From: Mycobacterium persicum
Lineage (GTDB): Bacteria; Actinomycetota; Actinomycetes; Mycobacteriales; Mycobacteriaceae
Assembly (NCBI RefSeq): GCF_002086675.1
Contig: NZ_MVIF01000007.1
Coordinates: 35,016-99,015 of the forward strand
Length of the DNA: 64,000 bases
Direction of reading: 5' to 3'
In this document: positions 53,604 through 64,000 of the stretch, one piece after another
Layout of the letters: each line of letters begins with the position of its first letter
Numbering within the stretch: the stretch's first letter is position 1
Translations under genes and position numbers: made by a program
The notes under the pieces: generated by a model
Seen by the model: the letters and a program-made list of their open reading frames with translations, nothing else
Database searches by the model: none
What the model was told of the DNA's origin: nothing

Positions 53604-54149
53604 GTGGACCTGCCCGGGAACGACTACGTCAGCGACGATTTCGACGCGCTGGATTTCACCGCCGGTGCGGCCGAGGAATCCTCACTCGACGCGCTCGATG
53701 AGTACGCGCCGGCCGAGCCGGCGGACACCGCGGGAGCCGACCTGGACGCCCTGCACGGGCTGACCGAGAAGGAAGAAGAGTCCGAGCTCGAGTTGTTCAC
53801 GGTAACCAACCCGCAGGGCAGCGTGTCGGTCACTGCGATGATGGGCGGCATCATCCAGAAGATCACGGTCACTGACAAGGCATCGCGCATGACCGAATCA
53901 GGGCTTGCCGAGGAGATCTTCGTCATCGCCGACCTGGCCCGGCAAAAAGCCCGGGCAGCCCAGCACACCTTCATGATGGAGAGCATGAATGAATTGGCGG
54001 GCGACGGCGAGGAGGCGAATGCCCTGCTTCGCGAGTTCGTGGGGATGACGCTGAATTTGCCGACGCCCGAAGAAGCCGCCGCAGCCGAAGCCGAGGTGTT
54101 CGCCACTCGCTACGAGGTCGATTACACCTCTCGGTACAACGAACGGTGA
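53604..54149 (+). CDS. espH: EspH, ESX-1 secretion-associated protein
   Basis: A 181-residue acidic protein (Asp/Glu-rich first 75 residues) with a YbaB-like core: LFTVTNPQGSVSVTAMMGGIIQKITVTDKASRMTESGLAEEIFVIADLARQKARAAQHTFMMESMNEL. It has the expected M. tuberculosis length (about 183) and a GTG start after a gggag ribosome site. In M. marinum EspH acts as a chaperone for the EspE/EspF substrates (established for that species). Only 3 bases separate its stop from eccA1. Confidence 0.94.
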   Translation: MDLPGNDYVSDDFDALDFTAGAAEESSLDALDEYAPAEPADTAGADLDALHGLTEKEEESELELFTVTNPQGSVSVTAMMGGIIQKITVTDKASRMTESGLAEEIFVIADLARQKARAAQHTFMMESMNELAGDGEEANALLREFVGMTLNLPTPEEAAAAEAEVFATRYEVDYTSRYNER

Positions 54150-54152
54150 TAC

Positions 54153-55874
54153 ATGACTGATCGCCTGGCCGGTCTGTTCGAAAGTGCCGTCGGCATGCTG
54201 CCGTTGTCTGAGGCACGGTCGCTGGACCTGTTCACCGAAATCACCAATGACGACGAGTCGGCGTGCGATGCGTGGGTCGGCCGGATCAGATGCGGTGACC
54301 TGGACCGGGTGACACTGTTCCGAGCCTGGTATTCGCGCCGGAACTTCGGCCGATTGGCGGGTTCGGCGCAGATCTCGATGAGCACCCTGGGCGCCAGAGT
54401 CCCCATCGGCGGCCTGTACGGAGATATCACCTACCCCGTCGCATCGCCCCTGGCCATCACCATGGGTTTCGCCGCATCCGAAGCGGCCCAAGGCAATTAC
54501 GCCGACGCCATGGAAGCCATCGAGGCCAGCGCGGTCGCCGGGTCCGAGCATCTGGTGTCGTGGCTCAAAGCCGTGATCTACGGCGCCGCCGAGCGCTGGA
54601 CCGATGTGATTGACGAGGTCAAAAGCGGCGCGAAATGGCCGGACAAGTTTTTGGCCGGTGCTGCCGGTGTGGCGCACGGTGTGGCGGCGGCGAACCTGGG
54701 CTTGTTCACCGAAGCCGAACGCCGCCTCACCGAAGCCAACGACTCGCCGGCCGGTGAAGCGTGCGCACGCGCCATCGCCTGGTATCTGGCCATGGCGCGT
54801 CGCTCCCAGGGCAACGAAGACGCCGCGGTGGCACTGCTGGAATGGTTGCAGACCACCCATCCGGATCCGAAAGTGTCAGCGGCGCTGAAGGATTCATCGT
54901 ATCGTTTGAAGACGACCACGGCCGAGCAGATCGCCTCCCGCTCCGATCCGTGGGATCCGAGCAGCGTGGTGACCGACAACACCGGTCGCGAGCGGCTGCT
55001 GGCCGAAGCCCAGGCCGAGCTGGACCGCCAGATCGGACTCACCCGCGTCAAGGCTCAGATCGAGCGATACCGCGCGGCGACCATGATGGCCCGGGTTCGG
55101 GCTGCCAAGGGAATGAAAGTCGCCCAGCCCAGCAAGCACATGATCTTCACCGGACCGCCCGGTACCGGCAAGACCACGATCGCCCGCGTGGTCGCCAACA
55201 TTCTCGCCGGTTTGGGTGTCATCGCCGAACCCAAGCTAGTCGAGACCTCACGCAAGGACTTCGTCGCCGAATACGAGGGGCAGTCCGCGGTCAAGACCGC
55301 CAAGACGATCGATCAGGCCCTGGGCGGCGTGCTGTTCATCGACGAGGCCTACGCGCTGGTTCAGGAACGGGATGGACGTACCGACCCGTTCGGGCAGGAG
55401 GCGATGGACACTCTGCTGGCCCGCATGGAAAACGACCGTGACCGGCTGGTGGTGATCATCGCCGGTTACAGTTCGGACATCGACCGGCTGCTGGAAACAA
55501 ACGAAGGCTTGCGGTCCCGCTTCGCCACCCGCATCGAGTTCGACACCTACAGCCCCGAAGAGCTCCTGGAAATCGCGAAAGTTATTGCCAATGCCAATGA
55601 TTCGATGCTGAGCGCCGAAGCCGCCGACGAGTTCCTGCGAGCCGCCAAGACGCTGCACGAGCGGACGTTGCGCGGCCGCCCGGCCCTCGACATCGCCGGG
55701 AACGGCCGCTACGCACGGCAATTGGTCGAAGCTGCCGAGCAATACCGGGACATGCGCCTGGCGCAGGGCATCGACATCGAATCTCTGGATGTGGACCGGC
55801 TGCAAGAGATCAACGGGTCAGACATGGCCGAGGCGATCGCCTCTGTGCATGCGCACCTCAACATGAGAGAGTGA
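54153..55874 (+). CDS. eccA1: EccA1, AAA+ ATPase of ESX-1
   Basis: A 573-residue CbbX-type AAA+ protein. The N-terminal about 280 residues are TPR-like helical repeats. The ATPase has Walker A GPPGTGKTT (about 334-342), Walker B GGVLFIDEAYALV (about 390-402), sensor and Arg-finger region LETNEGLRSRFATRIEFDTYSPEELLEI. It is thought to recycle or unfold substrate-chaperone complexes (EspG1-PE/PPE). Same length as in M. tuberculosis. Confidence 0.96.
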   Translation: MTDRLAGLFESAVGMLPLSEARSLDLFTEITNDDESACDAWVGRIRCGDLDRVTLFRAWYSRRNFGRLAGSAQISMSTLGARVPIGGLYGDITYPVASPLAITMGFAASEAAQGNYADAMEAIEASAVAGSEHLVSWLKAVIYGAAERWTDVIDEVKSGAKWPDKFLAGAAGVAHGVAAANLGLFTEAERRLTEANDSPAGEACARAIAWYLAMARRSQGNEDAAVALLEWLQTTHPDPKVSAALKDSSYRLKTTTAEQIASRSDPWDPSSVVTDNTGRERLLAEAQAELDRQIGLTRVKAQIERYRAATMMARVRAAKGMKVAQPSKHMIFTGPPGTGKTTIARVVANILAGLGVIAEPKLVETSRKDFVAEYEGQSAVKTAKTIDQALGGVLFIDEAYALVQERDGRTDPFGQEAMDTLLARMENDRDRLVVIIAGYSSDIDRLLETNEGLRSRFATRIEFDTYSPEELLEIAKVIANANDSMLSAEAADEFLRAAKTLHERTLRGRPALDIAGNGRYARQLVEAAEQYRDMRLAQGIDIESLDVDRLQEINGSDMAEAIASVHAHLNMRE

Positions 55875-55877
55875 ACC

Positions 55878-57320
55878 ATGGGGCTTCGCCTCACCACCAA
55901 GGTTCAGGTCAGCGGCTGGCGCTTCCTGCTTCGCCGCCTTGAGCACGCCATCGTGCGGCGTGACACCCGCATGTTCGACGATCCGCTGCAGTTCTACAGC
56001 CGTTCGGTCGGGCTCGGCATCGTCATCGCGGTCTTGATCCTGCTCGGGGCCGGGCTGCTGGCCTTCTTCAAACCCCAGGGAAAGCTCGGCGCCAGCAGCC
56101 TTCTGACCGACCGGGCGACCAACCAGCTGTATGTGATCGTGTCGGGACAGTTGCACCCCGTCTACAACCTGACCTCGGCGCGGCTGGTGCTGGGCAACCC
56201 GGCCAACCCCGCCACAGTCAAATCCTCGGAACTGAGCAGGATGCCGTTGGGTCAGACCATCGGAATCCCCGGCGCCCCTTACGCGACACCGGTTTCCGGG
56301 GACACCACCTCGACGTGGACCCTGTGCGACACCGTCGTCCGGCCCGGCGCCGCCTCCGCCGCGGTTCAGACGTCGGTCCTGGTGATGCCGTTACTGATCG
56401 ATTCGTCGATAAACCCAATCGAGGCCAACGAGGCAACGCTGGCGACCTACCAGGGTCAAACCTGGATCGTCACCGCCAAGGGGCGCCACTCGATCGACCT
56501 CAGCGACCGCGCTCTCACTTCAGCCATGGGGATCCCCGTCACCGCCCAGCCGGTCCCGATGTCGGAGGGCATGTTCAATGCACTGCCCGCGATGGGCGCC
56601 TGGCAGCTGCCGCCAATACCCGGCGCGGGAACGCCGAATACCCTTGGGCTGCCGGATGATCTGGTAATCGGCTCGGTATTTCAGATCCACACCGACAAAG
56701 GGCCGCAATACTACGTAGTGCTGCCCGACGGCATCGCCGCCGTGAACGCGACGACGGCGGCGGCGCTGCGCGCGACCCAGTCGCATGGACTGGTGGCGCC
56801 TCCGGCGGTGGTGCCGAGCCTGGTCGTGCGCATTCCCGAACGCGTTTACGACTCACCGCTGCCCGCCGAGCAGCTCAAGATCATGTCCCGGCCGGACGAA
56901 CCCACCCTGTGCTGGATGTGGGAACGCCGAGCCGGTGATCAGTCGCCGAAGACGACGGTCCTGTCCGGACGGCATCTGCCGATCCCGCCGTCGGCGATGA
57001 ACAGCGGTATCAAGCAGATCCAGGGCACCGCAACGGTGTACATCGACGGTGGCAAGTTCGTCCAGTTGCAGTCCCCAGATCCCCGCTACGGCGAATCGAT
57101 GTATTACATCGACCCGGAGGGGGTCCGCTACGGCGTCCCCAACGCCGATGCCGCCAAGGCGCTGGGCCTGGGTTCCCCGAAAACCGCTCCCTGGGAGGCG
57201 GTTCGGCTGCTCGTTGACGGGCCGGTGCTGTCCAAAGACGCCGCCCTGTTAGAGCACGAAACGCTTCCCGCCGATCCCAGTCCACGAAAAGTGCCCGCCG
57301 GAACACCCGGAGTCCCCTGA
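55878..57320 (+). CDS. eccB1: EccB1, membrane core component of ESX-1
   Basis: A 480-residue protein with a cytoplasmic N-terminus ([35 protein letters not shown]), one membrane helix at about 45-65 ([20 protein letters not shown]) and a large periplasmic domain with repeat folds ([28 protein letters not shown]). Cysteines near CDTVVRPG and LCWMW may form the family disulfide. It overlaps eccCa1 by one base (TGATG). Confidence 0.96.
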   Translation: MGLRLTTKVQVSGWRFLLRRLEHAIVRRDTRMFDDPLQFYSRSVGLGIVIAVLILLGAGLLAFFKPQGKLGASSLLTDRATNQLYVIVSGQLHPVYNLTSARLVLGNPANPATVKSSELSRMPLGQTIGIPGAPYATPVSGDTTSTWTLCDTVVRPGAASAAVQTSVLVMPLLIDSSINPIEANEATLATYQGQTWIVTAKGRHSIDLSDRALTSAMGIPVTAQPVPMSEGMFNALPAMGAWQLPPIPGAGTPNTLGLPDDLVIGSVFQIHTDKGPQYYVVLPDGIAAVNATTAAALRATQSHGLVAPPAVVPSLVVRIPERVYDSPLPAEQLKIMSRPDEPTLCWMWERRAGDQSPKTTVLSGRHLPIPPSAMNSGIKQIQGTATVYIDGGKFVQLQSPDPRYGESMYYIDPEGVRYGVPNADAAKALGLGSPKTAPWEAVRLLVDGPVLSKDAALLEHETLPADPSPRKVPAGTPGVP

Positions 57321-59557
57321 TGACGACGAAGAAATTCACCCCGACCATCACTCGCGGCCCGCGGCTGACCCCGGGCGAGATCAGCCTCACGCCACCCGAC
57401 GATCTCGGTATCGACATTCCGCCCTCGGGCGTTCAGAAAGTTTTGCCCTACGTGATGGGTGGCGCCATGCTCGGCATGATCGCGATCATGTTCGCCGGCG
57501 GTAGGCAGCTATCGCCCTACATGCTGATGATGCCGCTGATGATGATCGTGATGATGGTCGGCTCGCTGGCCGGGGGTTCCGGCGGCGGTGGCAAGAAGGT
57601 GCCGGAAATCAACGCCGACCGCAAGGAATACTTGCGTTACCTGGCCGGGCTCCGCGGACGGGTGACGTCCTCGGCCACCTCACAGGTGGCGTTCTTCGGT
57701 TACCACGCCCCGCATCCCGACGATCTGCTGTCGCTCATCGGCACCCAGCGGCAGTGGTCCCGGCCGGCCAACAGCGACTTCTACGCGGCCACCCGGATCG
57801 GGATCGGCGACCAGCCGGCCGTGGATCGATTGCTGAAACCAGCCGTCGGTGGCGAATTGGCCGCAACCTCCGCGGCACCGCAACCGTATCTCGAGCCGGT
57901 CAGCCACATGTGGGTGGTCAAGTTCCTGCGCACCCATGGGCTGATCCACGACTGCCCGAAATTGCTGCAGTTGCGCACCTTTCCCACCATCGCGATCGGC
58001 GGCGCGCGGCCGGGCGCTGACCGGTTGCTGACGGCCATGATCTGCCATCTGGCGGTGTTCCATCCGCCGGACCTGTTGCAGATCCGGGTCCTCACCGAAG
58101 ATCCCGAGGACCCGGATTGGTCCTGGCTCAAATGGTTGCCGCACGTTCAACATCAGACCGATACCGACGCTGCCGGACCGGTCCGGATGATCTACACCCG
58201 CCCGGACGGTCTGGCCGACCTGGCCGCGCGCGGGCCGCACGCCCCCGACACGCTTCCCACCGGCCCCTATGTCGTCGTCGTGGACCTCACCGGCGGTAAG
58301 GCCGGATTCCCGCCCGACGGCCGGGCCGGTGTGACGGTGCTCACCCTGGGCAACCACCGCGGCTCGGCTTACCGCATCCGGGTCGCCGACGACGGGACCG
58401 CTGACGACCGTCTGCCGGGCCAGCAGTTTCGCCTGGTGACCTCGGTCGCCGACAGCATGTCACCGCAAGAGGCGGCCCGCCTTGCCCGCAAGCTGGCCGG
58501 CTGGTCGATCACGGGCACCATCCTGGACAAGACGTCGCGCGTCCAGAAGAAGGTCGCAACCGAATGGCATCAGCTGGTGGGCGCCAAGACCGTCGAGGAA
58601 ATCACCCCCTCCCGCTGGCGGATGTACACCGACACCGACCGTGATCGACTCAAGATTCCCTTCGGCCACGAACTCAAGACCGGCAACGTCATGTACCTGG
58701 ATATCAAGGAGGGTGCGGAGTTCGGCGGCGGGCCGCACGGGATGCTGATCGGCACCACAGGGTCCGGGAAATCCGAATTTCTGCGCACGCTGATCCTGTC
58801 GTTGGTGGCCATGACCCACCCGGATCAGGTCAACCTGCTGCTCACCGACTTCAAAGGCGGCTCGACCTTCCTGGGAATGGAAAAGCTTCCGCACACCGCC
58901 GCCGTCATCACCAACATGGCCGAGGAAGCCGAGCTCGTCAGCCGGATGGGCGAGGTGTTGACCGGCGAACTGGACCGCCGCCAGTCGATTCTGCGTCAGG
59001 CCGGGATAAAGGTCGGCGCGTCCGGCGCCCTCTCCGGAGTGGCCGAGTACGAGAAATACCGGGAACGTGGCGCCGACCTTCCGCCGCTGCCAACGCTTTT
59101 CGTCGTCGTTGACGAGTTCGCCGAGCTGCTGCAAAGTCATCCCGACTTCATCGGCCTGTTCGACCGGATTTGCCGGGTGGGCCGGTCACTGCGGGTGCAT
59201 TTGTTGCTGGCCACTCAGTCGCTGCAGACCGGCGGTGTTCGCATCGACAAACTGGAACCCAACCTGACCTACCGAATCGCATTGCGCACCACCAGCTCCC
59301 ATGAGTCCAAGGCGGTGATCGGGACTCCGGAAGCGGTCTACATCACCAACAAAGAGAGCGGTGTCGGGTTTCTACGGGTGGGCATGGAAGACCCCGTCAA
59401 GTTCAGCACGTTTTATATCAGTGGGCCGTATGTTCCGCCGGCGGGGGTCGACGCCAATGGCGACGGCAGCAAGGCCGGTCCGCAGATTCCCAAGCAGGCG
59501 TTGCGAATCCGACCGTTCACCGCAGCCCCGGTGCTTGAGGAGGCCTTGACGTCATGA
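57320..59557 (+). CDS. eccCa1: EccCa1, FtsK/SpoIIIE ATPase subunit of ESX-1 (membrane half)
   Basis: A 745-residue protein with two membrane helices at about 38-58 ([19 protein letters not shown]) and 65-84, a DUF/stalk domain, then an FtsK-type ATPase with Walker [13 protein letters not shown] (about 476-487) and [16 protein letters not shown] in the Walker B region. ESX-1 splits its EccC motor into two genes, unlike the other ESX loci. Stop and start overlap with eccCb1 (ATGA, 59554-59557). Confidence 0.96.
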   Translation: MTTKKFTPTITRGPRLTPGEISLTPPDDLGIDIPPSGVQKVLPYVMGGAMLGMIAIMFAGGRQLSPYMLMMPLMMIVMMVGSLAGGSGGGGKKVPEINADRKEYLRYLAGLRGRVTSSATSQVAFFGYHAPHPDDLLSLIGTQRQWSRPANSDFYAATRIGIGDQPAVDRLLKPAVGGELAATSAAPQPYLEPVSHMWVVKFLRTHGLIHDCPKLLQLRTFPTIAIGGARPGADRLLTAMICHLAVFHPPDLLQIRVLTEDPEDPDWSWLKWLPHVQHQTDTDAAGPVRMIYTRPDGLADLAARGPHAPDTLPTGPYVVVVDLTGGKAGFPPDGRAGVTVLTLGNHRGSAYRIRVADDGTADDRLPGQQFRLVTSVADSMSPQEAARLARKLAGWSITGTILDKTSRVQKKVATEWHQLVGAKTVEEITPSRWRMYTDTDRDRLKIPFGHELKTGNVMYLDIKEGAEFGGGPHGMLIGTTGSGKSEFLRTLILSLVAMTHPDQVNLLLTDFKGGSTFLGMEKLPHTAAVITNMAEEAELVSRMGEVLTGELDRRQSILRQAGIKVGASGALSGVAEYEKYRERGADLPPLPTLFVVVDEFAELLQSHPDFIGLFDRICRVGRSLRVHLLLATQSLQTGGVRIDKLEPNLTYRIALRTTSSHESKAVIGTPEAVYITNKESGVGFLRVGMEDPVKFSTFYISGPYVPPAGVDANGDGSKAGPQIPKQALRIRPFTAAPVLEEALTS

Positions 59558-61326
59558 CCAGTACCGAGACACGCACGTTGCGCGAGGTCATCCTGGACCA
59601 ACTCAGCACAGCCGAGTCGCGGGCGTACAAGATGTGGCTGCCACCGCTGACCGATCCCACACCGCTCGACGAGCTGGTCGCCCGCGACCGGCGCCAACCG
59701 CTGCGCTTCGCCCTGGGCATCATGGACGAACCGCGCCGCCACCTCCAGGACGTCTGGGGAGTCGACGTATCCGGCGCCGGCGGGAACATAGGTATCGGCG
59801 GCGCGCCGCAGACCGGGAAGTCCACCCTGCTGCAGACGCTGGTGATGTCGGCGGCTGCCACCCACTCACCGCGCAATGTCCAGTTCTATTGCATCGACCT
59901 CGGCGGCGGCGGTCTGATCTACCTGGAAAACCTGCCGCACGTCGGCGGGGTGGCCAGCCGCTCCGAGCCCGACAAGGTCAACCGGGTGGTCGCCGAGATG
60001 CAATCCGTGCTGCGGCAACGAGAAGCCACCTTCAAGGAACACCGGGTGGGTTCTATCGCCATGTACCGACAGTTGCGTGACGATCCGAACCAGCCCGTCG
60101 CGGCCGACCCCTATGGTGACGTATTTCTCATCATCGACGGGTGGCCGGCGTTCGTCAGCGAGTTTCCCGACCTGGAATTGCAGGTCCAGGACTTGGCCGC
60201 GCAGGGGTTGTCGTTCGGTGTGCACGTGATCATCTCGACGCCGCGGTGGACGGAGCTGAAGTCACGGGTCCGTGACTACCTGGGCACCAAGATCGAGTTC
60301 CGGCTCGGCGACGTTAACGAAACCCAGATCGACCGGATTGCCCGGGAGATCCCGGCGAATCGTCCGGGCCGGGCGGTGTCGATGGAAAAGCACCACTTGA
60401 TGATCGGGGCGCCCAGGTTGGACGGCGTGCACAGCACCGACAACCTGGTGGAGGCGATGACCGCGGGGGTCGCGCAGATCGCGGCCCAGCACACCGACCA
60501 GGCGCCGCCGGTCCGGGTCCTGCCCGAGCGGATTCACCTGTACGAGCTCGACCCGAACCCGCCCGGGCCGGAGTCCGATTACCGCACTCGCTGGGAGATC
60601 CCGATCGGATTGCGCGAGACGGATCTGTCGGTGGCCCACGCGCACATGCACTCGAACCCGCACCTGTTGATCTTCGGTGCGGCCAAGTCCGGCAAGACCA
60701 CCATTGCCCACGCCATCGCCCGAGCGATCTGTGCCCGCAACAGTCCCGATCAGGTGCGGTTCATGCTCGCGGACTACCGCTCGGGCCTGCTTGACGCGGT
60801 GCCCGACAGCCACCTGCTTTCCGCCGGTGCGATCAACCGCAACAGCGCAAGTCTGGACGAGGCGGTCAAGGCCCTGGCAGTCAACTTGAAGAAGCGGCTG
60901 CCGCCCACCGACCTGACGACGGCACAATTGCGCTCGCGTTCGTGGTGGAGCGGATTCGATGTCGTACTCCTGGTCGATGATTGGCACATGATTGTCGGTG
61001 CCGCCGGCGGCATGCCCCCAATGGCACCACTGGCACCGTTATTGCCGGCTGCGACAGATATCGGGCTGCACATCATTGTGACCTGCCAGATGAGCCAGGC
61101 ATACAAGGCGACCATGGACAAGTTCGTGGGCGCGGCATTCGGGTCGGGCGCCCCCACAATGTTCCTTTCGGGCGAGAAGCAGGAATTCCCGTCGAGCGAG
61201 TTCAAGGTCAAGCGGAGGCCCCCTGGCCAGGCATTTCTGGTCTCACCGGAAGGCAAAGAGGTCATCCAGGCCCCCTACATCGAGCCTCCAGAAGAAGTGT
61301 TCGCAGCACCCCCAACCCCCGGTTAA
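59554..61326 (+). CDS. eccCb1: EccCb1, FtsK/SpoIIIE ATPase subunit of ESX-1 (cytosolic half)
   Basis: A 590-residue protein with two ATPase domains: Walker [13 protein letters not shown] (about 83-93) and [14 protein letters not shown] (about 374-387), with [10 protein letters not shown] as Walker B of the last domain. The last domain binds the C-terminal signal of EsxB (CFP-10) in M. tuberculosis. Length as expected (591). Confidence 0.96.
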   Translation: MTSTETRTLREVILDQLSTAESRAYKMWLPPLTDPTPLDELVARDRRQPLRFALGIMDEPRRHLQDVWGVDVSGAGGNIGIGGAPQTGKSTLLQTLVMSAAATHSPRNVQFYCIDLGGGGLIYLENLPHVGGVASRSEPDKVNRVVAEMQSVLRQREATFKEHRVGSIAMYRQLRDDPNQPVAADPYGDVFLIIDGWPAFVSEFPDLELQVQDLAAQGLSFGVHVIISTPRWTELKSRVRDYLGTKIEFRLGDVNETQIDRIAREIPANRPGRAVSMEKHHLMIGAPRLDGVHSTDNLVEAMTAGVAQIAAQHTDQAPPVRVLPERIHLYELDPNPPGPESDYRTRWEIPIGLRETDLSVAHAHMHSNPHLLIFGAAKSGKTTIAHAIARAICARNSPDQVRFMLADYRSGLLDAVPDSHLLSAGAINRNSASLDEAVKALAVNLKKRLPPTDLTTAQLRSRSWWSGFDVVLLVDDWHMIVGAAGGMPPMAPLAPLLPAATDIGLHIIVTCQMSQAYKATMDKFVGAAFGSGAPTMFLSGEKQEFPSSEFKVKRRPPGQAFLVSPEGKEVIQAPYIEPPEEVFAAPPTPG

Positions 61327-61466
61327 GATTATTTCAATCGCGGCGAGGAGGTCCCGAGACCGCGGTAATCGGAGCCCAGCGCGGTGCTCTTCGTCGGGGT
61401 TTGTTTCCGGCTATAACTAAACGGTTTAACGGCTAGACGGTAAATACCAGGAGAAGAAATCGGCAA

Positions 61467-61763
61467 ATGGAAGAAATGTCACACGCCGCCGCCGCTGCCG
61501 ACATTGGCGGGCAAGTGAGCGATAACGCGCTCGGTGGTGTGGCAGCGGGTGCGACGGCGGTGATGTCGGTGACCGGGCTGGTGCCCGCGGGCGCCGACGA
61601 GGTCTCGGCCCAGGCGGCCGCGGCGTTCGCCTCCGCGGGCGCGCAGATGCTGGCTTCCAACAGCTCGGCCCAGGCCGAACTGCAACGGGCCGGAGACGCG
61701 GTCCAGGACATCGCCCGGACTTATTCGCAAGTGGACGACGGCGCCGCCGGCGTCATCGCCTAA
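61467..61763 (+). CDS. PE35: PE35, ESX-1-associated PE protein
   Basis: A 98-residue PE-family protein consisting of the PE domain only: MEEMSHAAAAADIGGQVSDNALGG, LVPAGADEVSAQAAAAFASAGAQML and AVQDIARTYSQVDDGAAGVIA. YSQVDD contains the YxxxD secretion signal. ATG 61467 with aggagaag upstream; a 140-bp leader precedes it. It pairs with PPE68, and in M. tuberculosis it is needed for esxBA expression. Confidence 0.95.
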   Translation: MEEMSHAAAAADIGGQVSDNALGGVAAGATAVMSVTGLVPAGADEVSAQAAAAFASAGAQMLASNSSAQAELQRAGDAVQDIARTYSQVDDGAAGVIA

Positions 61764-61811
61764 CAGGTCAACCAACCGACAGAGACAGCGCAACCAAAAG
61801 GAGTGATCGCC

Positions 61812-62912
61812 ATGTGGTGGCACGCAATGCCGCCGGAGTTGAACACCGCGCGGCTGATGGCCGGCGCGGGCCCGGCTCCGATGCTGGCCGCAGCCACGGG
61901 CTGGGCAGCGTTCGCGGCCGCCTTGGATGCTCAGGCCGTCGAATTGACTGCTCGCTTGAACTCGCTGGGTGAAGCGTGGACGGGCGGAGGCAGCGACAAG
62001 GCGATCGCGGCTGCCCTGCCGATGGTGACCTGGCTGCAGACCGCCTCAACGCAGGCCAAAACGCGGGGCCTACAGGCCACGGCGCAGGCGGCCGCATACA
62101 CGCAGGCGATGGCGACCACGCCGTCGCTGGCCGAGATCGCGGCCAACCACATCACCACCGCGATTCTGATGGCGACCAATTTCTTCGGCATCAACACCGT
62201 GCCTATCGCCTTCAATGAGATGGACTACTTCATCCGCATGTGGACTCAGGCCGCCCTGGCGATGGACGTCTACCAGGCCGAGACCCTGGCTAACACGCTC
62301 TTCGAAAAGCTCGAGCCGATGACCGCGATCCTCGACCCGGGCATGAGCGGCCAGAGCATGGTGGCGAGCCCGGTCTTCGATATGGCGTCACAGGTCACCG
62401 GCGTACCGGCCAGCCAGCTTCAGGCGACGGCGGGCCAGCTCGCCGAGGCGAGCGGGCCCATGCAGCAGCTGACCCAGCCGATGCAACAGTTGACGTCGAT
62501 GTTCAGCCAGACCGGCGGCATGGCCGGCAGCAATCCGGCCGACGACGAGGCTTTGCAGATGGGCTTGGTCGGCACCAGTCCGCTGTCCAACCATCCGCTG
62601 GCCGGCGGATCCGGCGCCAGTATGGGTGCAGGTTTGCTACGCGGGGAAGCGCTGCCCGGCGCCGGCGGGACGTTGGCCCGCACCCCGCTCATGAGCGAGC
62701 TACTCGATAAGCCTGTCGGCCCGGCCGTGCAACCGGCCGCCGCTGCGGGGTCCTCAGCGACCAGCGGAGCGGCCCCGGTCGGCGCGGGCGCGATGGGGCA
62801 GGGAGCACAAACCGGCGGTTCTTCCCGACCGGGAATGGCCGCACCGGCCACGCTCACCCAGGAGCGCAACGACGCAGACGAAGACGACTGGGACGACGAG
62901 GACGACTGGTGA
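61812..62912 (+). CDS. PPE68: PPE68, ESX-1-associated PPE protein
   Basis: A 366-residue protein from ATG 61812 ([21 protein letters not shown]). The PPE domain covers about 1-175, with the WxG-type turn [10 protein letters not shown] and [22 protein letters not shown]. The C-terminal half is Gly/Ala-rich and ends in an acidic stretch ([14 protein letters not shown]). Nearly the length of the M. tuberculosis protein (368). Starting at 61803 would place the ribosome site inside the gene. Confidence 0.95.
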   Translation: MWWHAMPPELNTARLMAGAGPAPMLAAATGWAAFAAALDAQAVELTARLNSLGEAWTGGGSDKAIAAALPMVTWLQTASTQAKTRGLQATAQAAAYTQAMATTPSLAEIAANHITTAILMATNFFGINTVPIAFNEMDYFIRMWTQAALAMDVYQAETLANTLFEKLEPMTAILDPGMSGQSMVASPVFDMASQVTGVPASQLQATAGQLAEASGPMQQLTQPMQQLTSMFSQTGGMAGSNPADDEALQMGLVGTSPLSNHPLAGGSGASMGAGLLRGEALPGAGGTLARTPLMSELLDKPVGPAVQPAAAAGSSATSGAAPVGAGAMGQGAQTGGSSRPGMAAPATLTQERNDADEDDWDDEDDW

Positions 62913-63004
62913 CCGTCGCCGCAGACAACAGACTTCCCGGCCACCCGGGCCGGAAGACTTGCCAACATTTTGGCGAGGAAAAGAAAGAGAGAAAGTAGTC
63001 CAGC

Positions 63005-63307
63005 ATGGCAGAGATGAAGACCGATGCCGCTACCCTCGCGCAGGAGGCAGGTAACTTCGAGCGGATCTCCGGTGACCTGAAGACGCAGATCGACCAGGTC
63101 GAGTCAACCGCTGCTTCGCTGCAGGCCCAATGGCGTGGTGCGGCGGGCACGGCGGCCCAGGCCGCGGTGGTGCGCTTCCAAGAGGCGGCCAACAAACAAA
63201 AGGCTGAGCTCGAGGAAATTTCGACGAACATTCGTCAGGCCGGCGTCCAATACTCGAAGGCCGACGAGGAGCAGCAGCAGGCGCTGTCCTCACAAATGGG
63301 CTTCTGA
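63005..63307 (+). CDS. esxB: EsxB (CFP-10)
   Basis: A 100-residue WXG100 protein secreted as a dimer with EsxA. WxG in LQAQWRGAAG; C-terminal export signal region YSKADEEQQQALSSQMGF (YxxxD/E). By memory it differs from M. tuberculosis CFP-10 at about five positions. ATG 63005 after gagagaaag. Operon with esxA, which starts 35 bases later. Confidence 0.98.
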   Translation: MAEMKTDAATLAQEAGNFERISGDLKTQIDQVESTAASLQAQWRGAAGTAAQAAVVRFQEAANKQKAELEEISTNIRQAGVQYSKADEEQQQALSSQMGF

Positions 63308-63339
63308 CCCCCAATTACCACAAAGAAACGGAGCAATAG

Positions 63340-63630
<291 letters not shown>

Positions 63631-63659
63631 GTAACACCCTATTCGCGTACAATACCGAA

Positions 63660-63711
63660 GCACGAGATCGGGCGAGTTCAACCCTTTTGGGGATCTCGCC
63701 CCTTCTCGTGC
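63660..63711 (+). terminator. Long hairpin between esxA and espI
   Basis: A two-step stem: gcacgag (63660-63666) pairs with ctcgtgc (63705-63711), and gggcgag (63670-63676) with ctcgccc (63695-63701), followed by tttg. It lies 30 bases after the esxA stop and 37 before espI. It may be a terminator or attenuator lowering espI relative to esxBA. Confidence 0.75.
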
Positions 63712-63747
63712 TTTGTCCTATTATTGGCGAACTTCTGAGAGGTTCTC

Positions 63748-64000
63748 ATGCCGGCCGACTATGACAAACTCTTTCGGCCCGCTGAAGGTTCGGAGCCACC
63801 AGAAGAAGAGCACACGGAATCGTACTTCGATGCGAGTTCGCCGTATCCACCGCCCGCCAAACCCAATGGCGACACTCCGGCGACGCCGATCGACTGGTCG
63901 CAGCCGTTTGCCCCGGCCGCAGCGACCCCGCCGGCACCGTCGGTAGCGACGCCACCGCCGCCACCGAAACCGCCGCTGCCCCCCATGCCCATCGGCGGAC
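63748..64000 (+). CDS. espI: EspI, ESX-1 MinD-like ATPase (3'-truncated by window edge)
   Basis: The frame starts at ATG 63748 (MPADYDKLFRPAEGSEPPEE) and runs open to the end of the window, 84 codons seen. The start matches M. tuberculosis EspI (MAADYDKLFRPHEG), and the following Pro-rich region (PPPPPKPPLPPMPIGG) is typical. The ATPase domain lies beyond the window. EspI shuts down ESX-1 secretion when ATP is low in M. tuberculosis. Confidence 0.93.
   Translation, partial: MPADYDKLFRPAEGSEPPEEEHTESYFDASSPYPPPAKPNGDTPATPIDWSQPFAPAAATPPAPSVATPPPPPKPPLPPMPIGG

Overview
The window is a stretch of a high-GC actinobacterial chromosome from a slow-growing Mycobacterium related to M. tuberculosis. 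The assignment rests on gene content and order: it runs from erp (equivalent to Rv3810) to the start of espI (Rv3876), and most genes lie in M. tuberculosis order and strand. EsxA and EsxB are almost identical to the M. tuberculosis proteins as I remember them. No tRNA, rRNA, CRISPR array or intact insertion sequence was seen. Comparisons with M. tuberculosis are from memory, not from a search.

Layout. 1-2.7 kb: the end of erp and a peptidoglycan amidase. 2.7-7.0 kb: a non-tuberculosis insert where PE_PGRS62 would be expected. It holds a decarboxylase/spermidine-synthase fusion facing a three-gene cluster of DUF1190-like membrane protein, glutathionylspermidine-synthase-type ATP-grasp ligase and DUF350 membrane protein. 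7.1-13.1 kb: a HAD phosphatase, three tandem PlsC-like acyltransferases, an APH-like kinase, and a metallo-beta-lactamase/Rieske protein. The sulfolipid locus (Rv3820c-Rv3828c) is absent at the following junction. 13.2-25.9 kb: a dehydrogenase with its TetR regulator, serS, pheA, a phosphoglycerate mutase, iron-regulated Rv3839, a full-length LCP protein, bfrB and glpQ1. 25.9-34.4 kb: a DnaA-box cluster, an overlooked 51-residue membrane ORF, sodA, a probable Mn2+ riboswitch before an UPF0016 transporter, espR, hns, rraA and ethA/ethR.

34.4-40.1 kb is an accessory and partly decayed stretch. Two coupled MEDS-domain signalling genes are both interrupted by single-base frameshifts. A DinB polymerase, a PHP protein and a broken F420-dependent oxidoreductase follow. 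40.1-46.2 kb is the gltBD operon. 46.9-64.0 kb is the ESX-1 region: a MinD-like ATPase, whiB6, an FHA/HTH protein, espE-espF-espG1-espH-eccA1-eccB1-eccCa1-eccCb1-PE35-PPE68-esxB-esxA and the 5' end of espI.

The most unusual system is the 2.7-7.0 kb polyamine/ATP-grasp module, which looks like a complete make-a-polyamine-and-ligate-it cassette linked to the membrane. The most unusual regulatory elements are the candidate yybP-ykoY riboswitch, the non-oriC DnaA-box cluster and the paired TetR half-sites.
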